NCBI GenBank assembly: GCA_964028335.1
Contig: OZ034808.1
Coordinates: 47,345,395 to 47,409,394 of the forward strand
Source of the DNA: Altica lythri
Lineage: Eukaryota > Arthropoda > Insecta > Coleoptera > Chrysomelidae
DNA length: 64,000 nucleotides
Reading direction: 5' to 3'
Shown here: positions 24,701 to 39,055 of the stretch, piece after piece
How the letters are laid out: every line of letters begins with the position of its first letter
Position numbering within the stretch: the stretch's first letter is position 1
Notes under the pieces: generated by a model
What the model was told of the DNA's origin: nothing
What the model saw: the letters and a program-made list of their open reading frames with translations, nothing else
Database searches by the model: none
Program-made: the position numbers and the translations under genes

Positions 24701-25391
24701 ATTACCAAATGTTATCTAATTTTCATTGTATCTTCAAGAAAAATAATTATTTGGAAATAAAGAAAATGAACCGTAATGTGGTATTTTAATAAGACATTCA
24801 ATTCCACTGGATAAACACAAAAACGTAATTTATAATTGGGTACAATTTTGAAATATTCCATCATAATTCTGTATTTTATACATCATTTTCGATTTCGTGA
24901 CAACAACCTACTAAATATTATTAAGGATGAAAATTATATTAAATAATTTAGTAAAATAAAAACCAACAAAAATTTTACTTATGAACCTTTAAATTCATCC
25001 CACTAAAAAATACCTACTATTTTTTCCCGCGAAAACAACAAATTTCGCGCTCATTTGTCATTTTCAGTAACTTCAAATGATTTTAATCAACCTTACTAGG
25101 ACTATGTGTAAGAATATAATCTGCCTTGGCGGGACATAACGGATGGCAAATTGTGTGAAACTTATGAAAACAAATAATTAGAAAAAGAGGAATAACAAAA
25201 CGAATGAGTTTTCAAACTTAACTTCATTGTGACTAGTGCCCAGCTAATGAATTTATCTATCTTATGTGATGTGAAGTGATGTTTCGTCAAAATTCATATG
25301 TTGCAGTCCATTCGGAAAGCGGTAAGTTGTATTAGATAATATAGTTGTAGAAAATAATTAGTATAAAGGCTATACCCAGATACAGCAGGTA
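21748..25391. other. Non-coding left half of the 9 kb element
   Basis: No convincing gene. A Helitron 3'-end remnant (CTAGCTTTTGCCCACGACTTCGTCCG near 22119) and an imperfect hairpin with arms of about 38 bases (22497-22535 and 22593-22632, CAAATTGCATAT against ATGCAATTT) are present. Between 22633 and 25000 only AT-rich sequence and short meaningless frames are seen; a GC-richer patch lies at 24001-24080. The 300 bases before 25392 would hold the promoter of the recombinase gene. Confidence 0.6.
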
Positions 25392-28300
25392 ATGGAATCG
25401 GATCAGAGTGAGTAACTAAATATTATATTCTTCCCTCATATTTAGTGTTTAAAACAGAGTTACAGGTCCGTATTAAGCAAAATTTGTTGAACGTTGTCAA
25501 TAATTGGATATTTCAAAAAAGCTAAGTGAAAATGCCGTTGTTTTTATATACTTCATGGCGCTCTAGTACTAAAGTACATATCATATTAAATTTTTTGTAA
25601 TTACAGTCTTAGCGTTTTGAACCTACTCGCAATTATACACCAAAAAAATATCCCCATAAATGAGATATACATGAAATTTTTATTAGTTTATGTAAATTGT
25701 GTAGAATCATTTTTCGAATCAATATCAATTATTCATTTCATAATTGTACCATAAATAAGGTTTTTGTCTATATCTGAATTAAGAATCCTCCGAAATTATT
25801 TTGATTTTGATTATGTGGGAGCCTTTCCTGGTTTTGCTGCTCAAGGGATTTACATTCTTGGTCGATTGATTGTTTTTGTACCCTTCCATAAAGAGTAATA
25901 TCCATCTGCCGTTTCTAGATAAGATTTTATTTTTAACGTTTTGGTCATATTGCTTGAAATCGTTTTGTGAGTGCCAATTATTCAGAAGTTTTCAACAATG
26001 TATAAGCCCATTTCTTCGCAGATTATTATATATTGGTTTGTTACTAATTATCTCAATGATTTTTCAATAATTTTTTCACACAATTTTAACCCGGTTTGTT
26101 GGAACATTATAATGGATATGTATATGGTATTTGCTTACACTGCTCAGTGTCAAATCCTTTTGTAATAATTCGACTTTTTGTTTGCTTGTAAAAATTTTAA
26201 GTTCGGATATAGACTTTCAAAGTGTCATTAGAATTATTAAAAAAAAATTTATCATGTTTTGCTACAATTCGTGTTTTGCAATTAATACCTGGATACTTTA
26301 TTGCTTATTAGGCTAATTTGTTACGTTTTATTTTTGACTAAACTTTTTCAACTGTGGTATATTGACTCAAAAAAATAACCTCATCTAAATTATTCATTTA
26401 TTCAGAGCATAATAATTTCAGTATTTTTCATCATCAGACGTTTCAGTTGTTTACTTTTTTTCTTATTACTATAAATTGAAGTTTACAAATGTGTCATTTG
26501 AAATATAAAATCAACTAGAAAATTTCTATTTCAGAACCTTTCTGGTTAGCGATTTGCCTAGAAAATATCTCCCATAATGCTTCAAGCTCTAAAAAGATCA
26601 GGTGGCTAGAAAGATCTGCTATCAATGAACAAGGAACTATTTATAGATATGGAGGAGCCGACAAAATTTTTGCACATAATATTATTTGCGAAGCACAGCT
26701 TATTACATTATCTAGATTTAAATGCTGTTTGCGTTTAAGCGCGGAACAAAAAATTTTAGATCAAATAAACTCTTCAGAACCCGAGCCTCTTGAGCATAAC
26801 GAAGATTTATTTTGTGAAGAGAATATAAAAAATGATCAACCTGAAAATGTAGTTGTTATGAATAACGGGATTCCGGTCAAACAAATCAATAAACATGTTC
26901 CTATTTCACTCGACTCACGAGATAATTTTGATGCGCTGGCCTTTAAAAATTATGACGTAAGTACAATAAACAACTTGAAAAATTTCAACGAATTCGCATC
27001 TATTTCTTCTGAACCTTGTATCCTGCTAAATGATGAGCAGAAGGCTGTATTATTCAAACAAACCAAAAGCAATTCTAGAAACACTATAAACATTTTATCC
27101 AATATACTTATGGACGTTACAAATACCAAAAATGAAAAATCCCCCGACTCTTCGCAAATTAATCGGATAGACGAAATTGAATATTCAATAAGTCCCGATT
27201 TTAACCGGGAATCTGATCCCGACTATAAAATTGACAATAGTAAATCATCTTTATCTTTCGGTTCATCCTCTAATAACTCTGGTTGTGCTAACACGTCAAC
27301 CGAATCTATTGTAACGAAAAATAGAAAACCGATTAGGGTAGACACTAAAAGACATGCGTGCTACTTCTGCAATAAATTAGTTCTTAAGCCAACTCGTCAT
27401 TTAGAGTTAGTTCACAAGAGTGAACCAGAAGTTGCTCAAATCAGCATTCTAGGAAAAAAATCTAAAGAAAGAAAAGGCAAGTTTTCATGTTTATTACGCG
27501 CCGGAGACTACTATCATAACTGTAATGTACTGACAACGGGCGTAGGCAGTTTAATATTAACTAGACAACCGCGTATACCTAAATTAAGATCAAATAAAGA
27601 CTATGGTCCGTGCCCTAATTGCCTGGGATTTTTTCAAGTGGATTCTTTGTGGCGACACACAAAATCGAGATGTCCAAGTAAGCTACCAGGTTCTTGCATG
27701 CGTCGAGATATACGTGGAGAGAGTTGTGCTCTCCTGAGTTCTTGGTTCAATGATATTGGTTCCGCAGAATATAATAAGAATATACTGCTTTGTCTTAAAA
27801 AAGATGACATAGCAGATGTTTGCAAAGAAGATTCAACAATTAAGCGATTCGGTTCACTCCTGTTTGAAAGATACACAAGGCAGCAATATGATCATATTCG
27901 ACAGAGCATGCGTCAACTGGGTCGGCTGTTGATACAAATAAAAAAAATCGAAAAATCAATTAATTCACTTGCCGATGCTTTGCTACCAATTAATTTTGAT
28001 GCTTTAATAAAAGCTGTTAAACTTTTATGTTGTGCTTCTTATGAAAATTCACAAAATTTCAAAATACCGTCCTTAGCATTAAAACTAGGACACAGTTTAA
28101 GAAAATGTGCCCAAATTGCAAGAGGAGTCGCTTTGAGGAAAGGAGATACTAAAAGAGAACAACTAATGACTGGTTTTTTGCAATTAATGGATATTGACTG
28201 GCAAAACAATGTTAGTAGTAGCGCTCTACGAACTATTACAGAACGTAAAATGAATTGTGCCCAGCTGTTGCCTCTTACAGAAGATGCTGTAAAATTAGCC

Positions 28301-30518
28301 AGATATTTAGAAGCTGTTATTCAAATATCCCTATTCAATCTAAAAGAACAAGTGGATATTCAAGAGTCGTGGTTTAAGTTAGCGGGGGCAGCATTAACCA
28401 GACTTATTCTCTTTAATAAGAGACGATCTGGAGAAGCTTCCCGATTAACCCTTCAACAATATGCCTGCCGTCCGAATTGGTCCGACCAGAGTAGTTCAGA
28501 GTTAAAAGCAACTCTTACTCCACTAGAACTTAAACTTGCTGAACGTTTAACTATAGTAGAAGTTAAAGGAAAATCAAGAAAAAATCCCAAAGTTCCGATT
28601 CTTCTAACTCCTGAAATTAAAGAGGCAATAGATGTTTTAATTAGAACAAGGTCATCCGTTGAAATTAACCCTGAGAATATATATGTGTTTGCTAGAGGTT
28701 CAATGTCAATAAATAGTTTAAGAGGAAGTGACACTCTTCGGAAATTCAGTAAGGATGCTGATTTGGAGAAGCCAGAATTATTAACAAGCACAAAGCTTCG
28801 AAAGTACATCGCTACTGTCATTCAAATATTCAACTTAAATGATAATGAGACTGATTGGCTTGCTCGGCACATGGGACACGACATTCGAATACATCGAGAA
28901 CACTACAGGCTGCACGAGTCTGTCACTGAACTGACTAAAGTCAGTCGTCTTCTTTTAGCAGTCGATAGCGGACAAGCTTCTAAGTATTCTGGAAAAACTT
29001 TGGCAGACATAACACTGGACGGTAAACCTCAAATATATAGTAATAAATATTTTATCAATTCATTTCTATCCAATTTTAGAAGTATCCGCACCAGAGGACA
29101 ATAGTAACGTCAGCAATGATGAACATGAAATTGAAACTGGGAGCAAAAATGGATTCGGTAAAAACTACTGTATATAAGATTGAGAAATAATCAGCTCCAG
29201 AATATTAAACAATAAGATTATATTCATCCACTATTGCTTTGCAAATCATTTTAGTGCTTCTTGATTTCAGTTAAATTTTCGACTAACAATAATTAAATGA
29301 ACTATTCTCTCTAATGATGTATTACTTCACATTTATGAAAGAAAGAATATGTTTCACCTATTATTCGTATTATTTCTTGAATCAAATAGCTGCTTTCATT
29401 AGCATATGGTCTATGTAATTTAGCGTAATTTTCATATTTATATTACCGCTTTGTAGCCTATGATTGATTGATTAATAGCTCTCGAAAAGCAATACTTCTG
29501 ACCCAGAGTGATAACCATTAAACACATTTAATTATTTGTTTTGCTTATACGGGGTGTTTTCAAATGACACTTACCACGTTTGCATGTAGATACCTCTCGT
29601 AAAATTGTACAAATTGATAAAAATTCAAGAAAAATATTTTTTTCATTTCATTATTAAAAAGTGATCTTGTAGACTTCATAAAAATATTAAATATCTTGAA
29701 AACTACAAATTTTTTTATGGTGAAGGATATGCGTTTTTCTCGTGAAAACTATTGAGGAATACAAAATAAAATAAAAATAGTTTCAAATGCCAGTGGCGTG
29801 AAAAGTGGGAGAGGAAAGGTGACATATGCTTCCAAATGTACAACATTGCATCAAGAATTGAAACATGTTTTTTCATCAAAATATGCCCTTTTAGATTTAA
29901 AAACAACCTACCAAATGTGAAATCAATTTATTCATCTATTTTAAAGTTATCAAATTAAATCGTTCAATTTTTTATAACTTCAACAATAGGCTGGATCCCT
30001 CAATCCTTATATAATTTTCTCCAATTTTACGAGAGGTATCTAAACGCAAACGCTGTGTCATTTGAAAACACCCTGTATATGCAATAATAGGTGTGCTCAA
30101 ATTTATTTTTTATATTTTGTAGGTAACTCTGCTACCTCCTTCAGAAATAATTCTACAGAAATTGCTTTACCTAATACATCTGCAGAGATACCAATTGTTA
30201 ATAGTTCTAAGAGGAGTGCACAGGGTAAGCCACTTTAGTTCATTAAAAATGTGTATTAGTTATTGAGTCAGTATTATAATAATTATTATACTACTTTTAG
30301 AGAAAAAGGCTTGGACAGTAGAAGAAAAAACGGCAGTTCTACAGTACTTCAGCAAACATATCAAAAAAGGAAGTATACCTAAGAAACATGAGGTAGAAAC
30401 TTTAAAAGAGATGAAACTAGAACTATCCAATAGACGGTGGACAGATATTAAGTACTTTGTAAAGTACTTTGTAAAGTTATATATTTTCACGTGTATGTAT
30501 GAATATTTACTTGTGTGA
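25392..30518 (+). CDS. Five-exon zinc-finger / tyrosine recombinase / Myb-like gene
   Basis: Exons 25392-25407, 26535-29021, 29080-29157, 30123-30224 and 30301-30518 have GT-AG borders and keep one frame, giving 966 residues. An acidic, Ser-rich N-terminal third is followed by two zinc-finger-like motifs (CYFC...H, near residue 281; CPNC...H...C, near residue 365). The C-terminal half looks like a tyrosine recombinase: R636 (RRSGEASRL), K683 (VEVKGKS), R761 (TSTKLRKY), H787 (HMGHD) and Y796 (REHYRL), with the 9-residue H-to-Y spacing of this family. The last exons add a Myb/SANT-like segment (KKAWTVEEKTAVLQYF). If the 58 nt intron at 29022 is kept, the protein stops at 29104. Function could be cutting and joining the element's own DNA, or a host gene carried along. 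All catalytic residues are present. The same gene is partly duplicated at 1-3109. Confidence 0.75.
29550..30075. mobile_element. Mariner-type MITE in intron 3 of the recombinase gene
   Basis: 526 bp with inverted ends of about 55 bases (TTTTCAAATGACAC...TACCTCTCGTAAAATTG) and TA on both sides. Non-coding. Identical to 2141-2666. Confidence 0.75.
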
Positions 30519-30793
30519 AAAGATATCAGAGGGTTAGTGTAATTCATGTCCTTTGTGTAGTGTGTAAAGTCCAATGAAGGATATTATCAATCCCATAACA
30601 TAATAGACTACCTAGAGAGGACTGGTCGCATAAGGACCATATTGGTTATATATCATAAGTGAGTGAGTGTATCTGAAAATGAATTATTTTTTCATAACCA
30701 AGATAAGTAAGGAAAGAGGGTTCCACTACAAATGCAAATGGTTGTTTAATTCACGGTTCAGTCATACGTCCCTTTAAGGATTGCGCGACCGGG

Positions 30794-32115
<1,322 letters not shown>

Positions 32116-32834
32116 ATGGGTAAAACTATTAAGATGTTGAGTAATGTGCAAGTTAAAAAACCAAAAATGGAAAAAATAGTAAAGAAATCGAAAACAAGTG
32201 AAAATCAAAAAAATAATTCAGTAAGTAAAGAAGTATATATTTTATATATTTATATGCATTATTTATGTTTTGTAAGACAGTGGAAAGACAAATTCTAACT
32301 ATGTAGAAGTAGGTGAAACTTTTATTAATTGAAATTAATTCTTTATAGATTGAGTTTGCAAAGGATACCGGTGACTTGTTGGAGAGATTATTAAATGAAT
32401 TAGAAAATCCGACTACATCATCATCAGAATCCATGGAATCACAGATAGTAGTTATTCCACCGACACCTGCGTCAATGAGATATTCTACATCCAGACTATC
32501 CAGAGCAACCACTCCCCCACCACTTAAGAACGTATCATCTATTGACTGGACAGTAGAAACAATGTCATCATTCGCCACCCATTTACAGCAAAATTATACC
32601 TTCTTTTATGAACATTACCAAGCAGTAATGCTTAACATCAATAAATTCTGTACGGATAAAAACCAAGATGAAGAAATTGATGAGAAAATATCCCAAATTG
32701 ATAAACAAGCGCGCCAACTCGAAACTGAAAGACAAACTCTATTGGAAACTAAACGAAAACATGAAGAAACAAAGCAGCAGGTTATAAAAGATATGATAAA
32801 CATGTATGATTCATATTTAAAAAATAAAAGATAA
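32116..32834 (+). CDS. Spliced coiled-coil protein, Polinton B
   Basis: Exon 1 is 32116-32220 (donor GTAAGTAAAG) and exon 2 is 32349-32834 (acceptor TTTATAG). The 128 nt intron leaves a continuous 196-residue frame. The first 40 residues are Lys-rich with nuclear-signal-like patches; a Ser/Thr/Pro-rich linker (about residues 60-95) follows; the last 80 residues form a predicted coiled coil with heptads of E, K, Q and L (ISQIDKQARQLETERQTLLE). It is the first gene inside the left TIR, with its own TATA box. No family recognised. The position suggests an early or regulatory gene, or a virion component; this is inference. No equivalent is visible in A or C because those regions are missing or unidentified. 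Confidence 0.65.
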
Positions 32835-33486
32835 AATTAAAAGTAGTATTGTTTTTTATTTCAAAGAAGCAAAAAAAGATTAGGAACTAGAAGGAAAATA
32901 GTTTATCGTTGTTACAATTATAATTTAACGATATTCATACAATAAGTTTGAAAAAAAAAGAAAAATACATTAACCTTAAAATTAATTAGGCGTGAATTCT
33001 ATAAGTCATTTTGCAGATTTGACAATTTGGTTACATTAAAATTATCTTTAAAAGTTTAAAGATTGTATTTGAATAAAAAAATAAAAAAAGTAAAAGTAAT
33101 TACTGTTTTTTATTTTCAACGAACTAAAGGTCGAGAAACTAAAAATTAATATATATGTTGAAAAAATAATTGATTTAAGTAAGTATATACTTGAAATAAG
33201 TTTGAAAAGAAAAAAAACATTAACTTGTGGATATAACAATTTAGTAAGTAAGAATATATTCCGGAAGTAAGTGAATTTGCACATGGTTTGTTACAATAAT
33301 TATGATTTAAAGAATAAGTGTAAGAAAAGTTTAAAAAAGAAAAATACATTAAGATTTACTGTAAAATTTAGTTAAGCAAAGATGATCCAAGTTCTTTTAC
33401 AGATATGACAATTTCTTTATCCACAATTCAAGTAGAATTTATATAAATTAGGTAATTTTTTAAAAGAAAAAATAAACGTAAATTTT
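32835..33486. other. AT-rich non-coding stretch with degenerate repeats
   Basis: No gene. A motif like GTTTGAAAAGAAAAAACATTAAC recurs three times (near 32946, 33197 and 33325). Confidence 0.5.
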
Positions 33487-33945
33487 TTAATATTTATTTA
33501 AACCACTGTTTTGAACAAGTTCTTTACATTTTAGTAACCCTAATTTGCAAATGTGACAGTTTCTTTGCGATTGCGCAGGACCATCCACATGTGACGTCCA
33601 CTCAGGACGATTATGATGTACATAACAAGGTAGATATGTTCGCAACTCAAAATCCAATTTATATTCTGATGGTAATTTATGCCAAACATGTAATAATTCT
33701 TCCGGTTTGACATACATTCTTAAATAGCGTATGGGAAAACATTTTAATTCATCAAAACTAAAATCACTTAACTTCTTTTCACGATTAATATATGCCAGAA
33801 CAGCTTCCTTTATACGTATATATAATAAAGTTTAAAACTAAACTTTGTCAAACATTACCTTTAATTTATAGAAATTAGTTAACTTTAGTGCGCATGTAAA
33901 TTTTTCTAAAGCAGAAATCCCGAAGAAAATGGATTTTTTACTATA
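33487..33945 (-). CDS. Possible spliced minus-strand gene, Polinton B
   Basis: The open part reads from about 33807 down to TAA at 33487 and contains Cys/His residues (LPCYVHH, NCHICKLGLLKC) that could bind a metal. No ATG opens the long form: upstream in frame there is a stop, but an acceptor-like AAAG at 33808 and a donor (AAAG/GTAATG) at 33858 would join it to an exon at about 33945-33859. The short form would start at ATG 33717 (76 residues). No family recognised. The exon model rests only on splice-like borders and open frames. Confidence 0.4.
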
Positions 33946-34358
33946 CTAAACCCGGAAAGTAATTAACCTCTATTTATTACACATATACTAACAAATCAGA
34001 CGGAGATCATATTGCTGTAAAAAAACAAAAAAATGGTTGAACCAAAACAATATTATTTAGAATATATATTATTTGTTTAATTTGGTTGAAATATCTATAA
34101 TAATAACAAAGTTTAGTAAAAAAACAGAAATTATATAAATAACAACAAACTATATAATCAACCTGCTATATCATAAGCGTTCTTAGTAATAAAAAATATT
34201 AAAGATAAAATATTTCGAATCTGAAACAAGGTGGATGTCCTTGACCATTTTAAGATGTTGTTTGCAAGGTTAGCCATCTCAAACTCGATGAATCGAAAAT
34301 AACCACACCTGCTTTTCTTGTGATAATTTCACTTAGTCTTCATCGGTGCATGTAAAAA

Positions 34359-35045
34359 GTATAAAAGATCTCGGTTAAATTTGGAAATTTTTATACATTA
34401 ATCAGTAACAATACTGACTTAAGCAACTATTAACGTTTAGTGCATCTAGTAACAAGTTCAGGTAAGGTGTTTAATTTTTTTTATTGCAAATACATATGCA
34501 ACAAAACTTCTCATTACGGTGACCCACTTAAACGGTCAGTTCTTAGATGCCTAAAATAAATTTAGGTATGAAGAAATTTTAATGTTAAAATTTTGTTGTA
34601 CTTTTTACTAACCGTTATTGAGATGTTTTTTCTGTATTTGTGAACTTAGAATAAGAATGTGTGGATTAAGTTAGATTAAATTCGTATGTTAAATTTGATC
34701 TCCCCAAAATTTAATGTTTTTGAGTTGGACGTTAATATATCAATAGTATATCTTTTCTTTTATAGAAAACAACATTTTTATAAACTAGATTATCTATTTC
34801 ACTGGTCGCGATAAAAGTTTTTCTCAAAAGGATAAATTTTAGTTATTTGCGACAAACAGTTGTTACTACCATGCAACGTAACGTATTTAAAGTTAAAGTG
34901 TATAATTGTTCAAATTTCACAAACAATTTTTATTAAATAAAACCCAATCATGAGAATGTTGTGTTGCTGAATGTCGAGTGGATTATTTTGTGTACATGTT
35001 TGATATAATATAATTGAATAAATCTGATATAAACGTTATTTTTAG
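34359..35045 (+). promoter_or_regulatory. TATA promoter, non-coding exon and 5'-UTR intron before the OB-like and polymerase genes
   Basis: A TATA box GTATAAAAG near 34359 is followed about 40 bases later by ATCAGTAACA, an arthropod initiator-like site. A non-coding exon ends in TTCAG/GTAAGG (donor at 34462) and the acceptor TTATTTTTAG ends at 35045, four bases before the ATG. The 584 nt intron holds no open frame. Similar TATA-plus-exon-plus-GTAAG arrangements occur near 51200 (Polinton C) and at 63850. Confidence 0.5.
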
Positions 35046-35049
35046 AAAT

Positions 35050-35358
35050 ATGGACCTAAAATCAATTAACAATTGCCTTCTTTTAGAAGACGACACCAAG
35101 CCAATAGGAAAGTTAAAGGAATTAGAAAGAAATATCCCTTACAAAATTCTATCTGCAAAATTAACGTTATCAAAGTTTGGTGAAGTAGTACTTGTTGAGC
35201 TGGAGGAAAAAGCTGTTTTTCTACCACAACGGGCAACTCCACTAATAAAAGATCATCTAATTGAATTGGGGAACGGACGATATTCGTTGGTGTTTATTGG
35301 TGAAAAAAATACAGGGAAATTCAACCCAGCAACTATTTTTAAATTTGTTAAAAATTAA
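35050..35358 (+). CDS. Small conserved Polinton protein, possible OB-fold, B
   Basis: 102 residues from ATG 35050 (preferred to an upstream alternative because a splice acceptor lies just before it). The core pattern is YKILSAKLTLSKFGEVVLVEL, then VFLPQR, then RYSLVFIGEKNTGKFN. The homologue in Polinton C (51284-51592) has the same length and pattern. A short beta-rich protein immediately upstream of the polymerase suggests a single-strand DNA-binding OB-fold protein; this is inference. Intact in B. Confidence 0.65.
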   Translation: MDLKSINNCLLLEDDTKPIGKLKELERNIPYKILSAKLTLSKFGEVVLVELEEKAVFLPQRATPLIKDHLIELGNGRYSLVFIGEKNTGKFNPATIFKFVKN

Positions 35359-35375
35359 GGTTAGTGGTTTTTAAA

Positions 35376-38300
35376 ATGACAGAAAAACTTGCGTTAGATA
35401 TTGATAAATTAGTTAAAAAATTTTATGAAAAAGGTTACAATTTTACTTTGCAAGAACATGATGCGTGGAAGAAACATGTTAAAATTGCTTTATCGCTATG
35501 TTATGATGTTTTACGAGATAGAAATTTTTTATTTGGAAACTCACGTATGTGGCAGACAAAATTAGGTCATTTAAAAGCGGTTTATAGCTACTTTAATTAA
35601 TCGATTTCGAATAATCAAACAGAAAAGAAAAATAAATGGTCAGACGGAATTTCAATATTTAAAAATAGAGTAAGTTCTGGTATAATTATAAATTTAAAAC
35701 ACAAGGATATACTACAGTTTTTGGAAGACGCTTTTAGTGTTTTGCAAAAAAAAAATTGTTGAAATTCTTAAAAAATTTTCAATGATTAAAATTAATACCA
35801 CTTTTTGTGGTGAATTTATAAAAAAATTAATTGGAAATAACGATATAGTAGATTTCAAATATTTTCATACTAAAAATTCTATCATCGACGGATCGACTGA
35901 ATTAAGAAAATGGTTTATGGACAACGTGGTAGATTATATTTCAAATAAATTGTCAGAATTTCAAGAAAAAGATTCTGGTTGGGCTTTGAGTAAAATTATC
36001 TCATTAGAAATAAATGTTAATAAATTTGAAATAGGAAATGGATCTAGCTATATTCAGTTACCCAACAGTATTGCAAATAAAAAGGCATGTATAAGTATTA
36101 AAAACTCTGACAATGCATGTTTTTATTGGAGCGTCGTAAGTTGTTTGTATCCAGCTGTAGTAAATGCGAATAGAACAACATCATATCCTCATTATAGTCA
36201 AGTTTTAAATGTAAAGGGATTGAATATTCCAATTACATTAAAAAATATTTTTGTATTTGAAAAATTAAATCAAATTTCAATTAATGTTTACGGATTAGAG
36301 CTAATCGGCAAAAAATTTAACGTTATTCCTTTACGTCTCACTCCAAATAAAATGGAAAGACATGTTAATTTGCTAAGGATTCAAGATCAATATTTTCAAA
36401 AATTAAATGATTATGAGGCGCCTGATCCAAACGATATTGAAAAAATTGAAATAAAATATCATTATTGTTGGATTAAAAATCTTTCAAAATTAGTGAATAG
36501 TCAGCTTAATAAAACTGGATATAAAAAATTTATCTGCGACAGATGTTTAAATTATTTTAGTAATGAACTTCGTTTAAATACTCATTTAGAATTATGTGAA
36601 AAAATGAATGAGGCAAAAATTACTATACCACCAAATCCAGTAATTAAATTTAAAAAATTTATATATCAACAAAGAGTTCCATTTATAATATATGCGGATT
36701 TTGAATCAATACTTAAACCGATTAAAATACCTGTTAACGCAAATACTATAAAATATCAACAACATGTTGCATTCAGCTGTGGATATTATGTCAAATGTGA
36801 TTACAATGATACACTCTCTTACTATAAAAGTTATCGTGGAGAAAATTGTATGGAATGGTTTTCTGAAGAAATGAAATCTGTAGGCGAATCTATTAAGGCA
36901 AAAATTAAAAATATGATTCCAATGAAAGGAAATGTAAATACTTTCGATGCTAAAATGTGTCACATTTGCGAAGAACTATTTAATCCTAGAGACGTGATAG
37001 TACGCGATCACTGCCATTTCCTAGGTTATTTCAGAGGATTTGCGCATGCGCAGTGCAACTTAAATTTTAAAAAACAGTTTGTTGTACCCGTAGTATTTCA
37101 TAATTTTAGTTCATACGATTCACACTTTTTAATTCGCGATCTTTCAAAAACCGGTCAAATTAGTTTGTTGCCAATAAATAAAGAAAAATATATCTCTTTT
37201 ACTCTACATCTAGAGTGTGGCATTAGACTTCGTTTCATTGATTCACTCCGATTTATGAATACATCTTTAGATGAACTTGTTTCGACTTTGGAAATTAAAG
37301 ACTTGAAAAATTTACAACAAGAGTTTAGGTACTTGTCTATGGAACAATTTTCGTTGCTGACAAGAAAAGGGGTATTTTGTTATGATTATATTGACAAAAT
37401 AGAAAAGCTTAATGAAAAAAAATTGCCGTTGCAACAAGAATTTTATAATCAGTTAACTGATGAATCAATTAGTGATGAAAAATATGAACATGCCAAAAAT
37501 GTTTGGGAAAAATTTAACATTCAAAATTTAGGAGAATACTCTGATTTATATTTAAAAACTGATGTACTTTTGCTATGTGATGTTTTTGAAAATTTTAGAA
37601 ATGTAGTTTTAATACTAGCAAAATCGATCCTGGGTGGTATTATACGTTAGCAGGATATTCCTGGGATTCAATGCTAAAATATACAAAATGCGAATTAGAT
37701 CTTTTAACAGATGTAGATATGATTTTATTTATCGAAAAAGGTATTCGTGGCGGTATAAGTCAATGTTGTTCGAGATATTCAGAAGCTAATAATAAATATA
37801 TGCCAAACTATGATCCGGCAAAACCTGATCAGTATTTGTTTTACATAGATGTTAATAATTTGTATGGATGGGCCATGTCAATGGTTTTACCCTATGGAAA
37901 ATTTAAGTGGAGCGATACTAATTTAGATGTTACTAGCATTCCCGACGATGCACCTGAAGGATATATCCTTGAAGTTGATTTAGAATATCCTAATATACTT
38001 CATGATAAACATCGAGATTTGCCTTTTTGTTCAGAAAGCAAAAAACCGCCAAATACAAAGTTACCAAAATTATTGACAACGCTGTATGATAAAGAAAAAT
38101 ATGTTATTCATTATCGTGCTCTGAAACAGGCCATATCACACGGATTAGTGGTTAAAAAAATGTATAGAGTTTTAAAATTTCAACAAAGTGCATGGTTAAA
38201 ACCCTATATTGATCTTAATACAAAATTCCGGGAAAATGCTAAAAGCAAGTTTGAACAAGATCATTTCAAAGTAAAAATAAATTCTATTTATGGTAAAACA

Positions 38301-39055
38301 ATGGAAAATATTCGAAAACATCGAGTTGTTAAATTGGTAAAACAATGGGAAGGTAGATATGGAGCAAAAAATTTAATAGCAAGTCCAAATTTCACAGCAG
38401 AACTATTTTCGATACAGATTTAATGACAATAGAACTAAGAAAATCTGAAATTGTATTTAATAAGCCTATGTACGTAGGAATGAGTATTCTCGATATTTCA
38501 AAAACTTGTATATATGAATTTCATTATGATTATATAATACCTAAAGTGGGCCTAGACTCTTGCAAAATTAATTATTTAGATACAGACGGCTTGTTATATA
38601 CATTAGAAATTAAAGACTTGTATGAGGAAATTATAAAAACTGATATTCGTAGGTTTGATACAAGCAACTACGAACCAAATAATCAATATAATATTCCACG
38701 TTGCAATAAAAAAATTCCGGGGTTAATGAAAGATGAGGCAAACGGTAAAATCATTACGCATTTTGTAGGTTTACGATCAAAAATGTATTCATTTAAAATT
38801 CATGACGATTATGTAGTAAAAAAATCGAAAGGAGTTAAACGGTGTATCGTTAATCGAATTACATTTGACGACTATGTAAATTGTCTTAACGAAAAATCCG
38901 AAAAAACAATTTCTCAATGTAGTATTCAGTCAACTGCGCATAACGTGTTTACTGTAAAGCAAAATAAAATTGGATTAAGTCCATTTGATGATAAAAGATA
39001 TTTATTACCAAATTCTTACGACACTCTTCCGTGGGGTCACTATTCTTTAAACTAG
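35376..39055 (+). pseudogene. Protein-primed type B DNA polymerase, broken, Polinton B
   Basis: Polymerase of the Polinton type, about 1200 codons. Motifs in order: Zn-finger-like CDRCLNYF...H...C near 36538, ExoI YADFES near 36690, CHIC...DHCH (an HNH-like Cys/His cluster) near 36959-37012, ExoII HNFSSYDSHF near 37098, ExoIII YSDLYLKTD near 37541, motif A DVNNLYGWAM near 37849, motif B NSIYGKTMEN near 38280, motif C YLDTDG near 38575. Breaks: TAA at 35598-35600, a frameshift in the A9 run near 35745-35753, a frameshift near 37600-37640 and one near 38385-38400. Motif C reads DTDG rather than the usual DTDS. The N-terminal piece 35376-35600 is in frame with the next segment apart from the TAA, so it belongs to the polymerase rather than being a separate gene; Polinton C shows the same order. 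Confidence 0.92.

Noticed and set aside
25870..26316. Short plus-strand frames in the first intron of the recombinase gene
   Set aside because: Low-complexity hydrophobic translations of AT-rich DNA, overlapping in several frames, without motif or homologue in the window.
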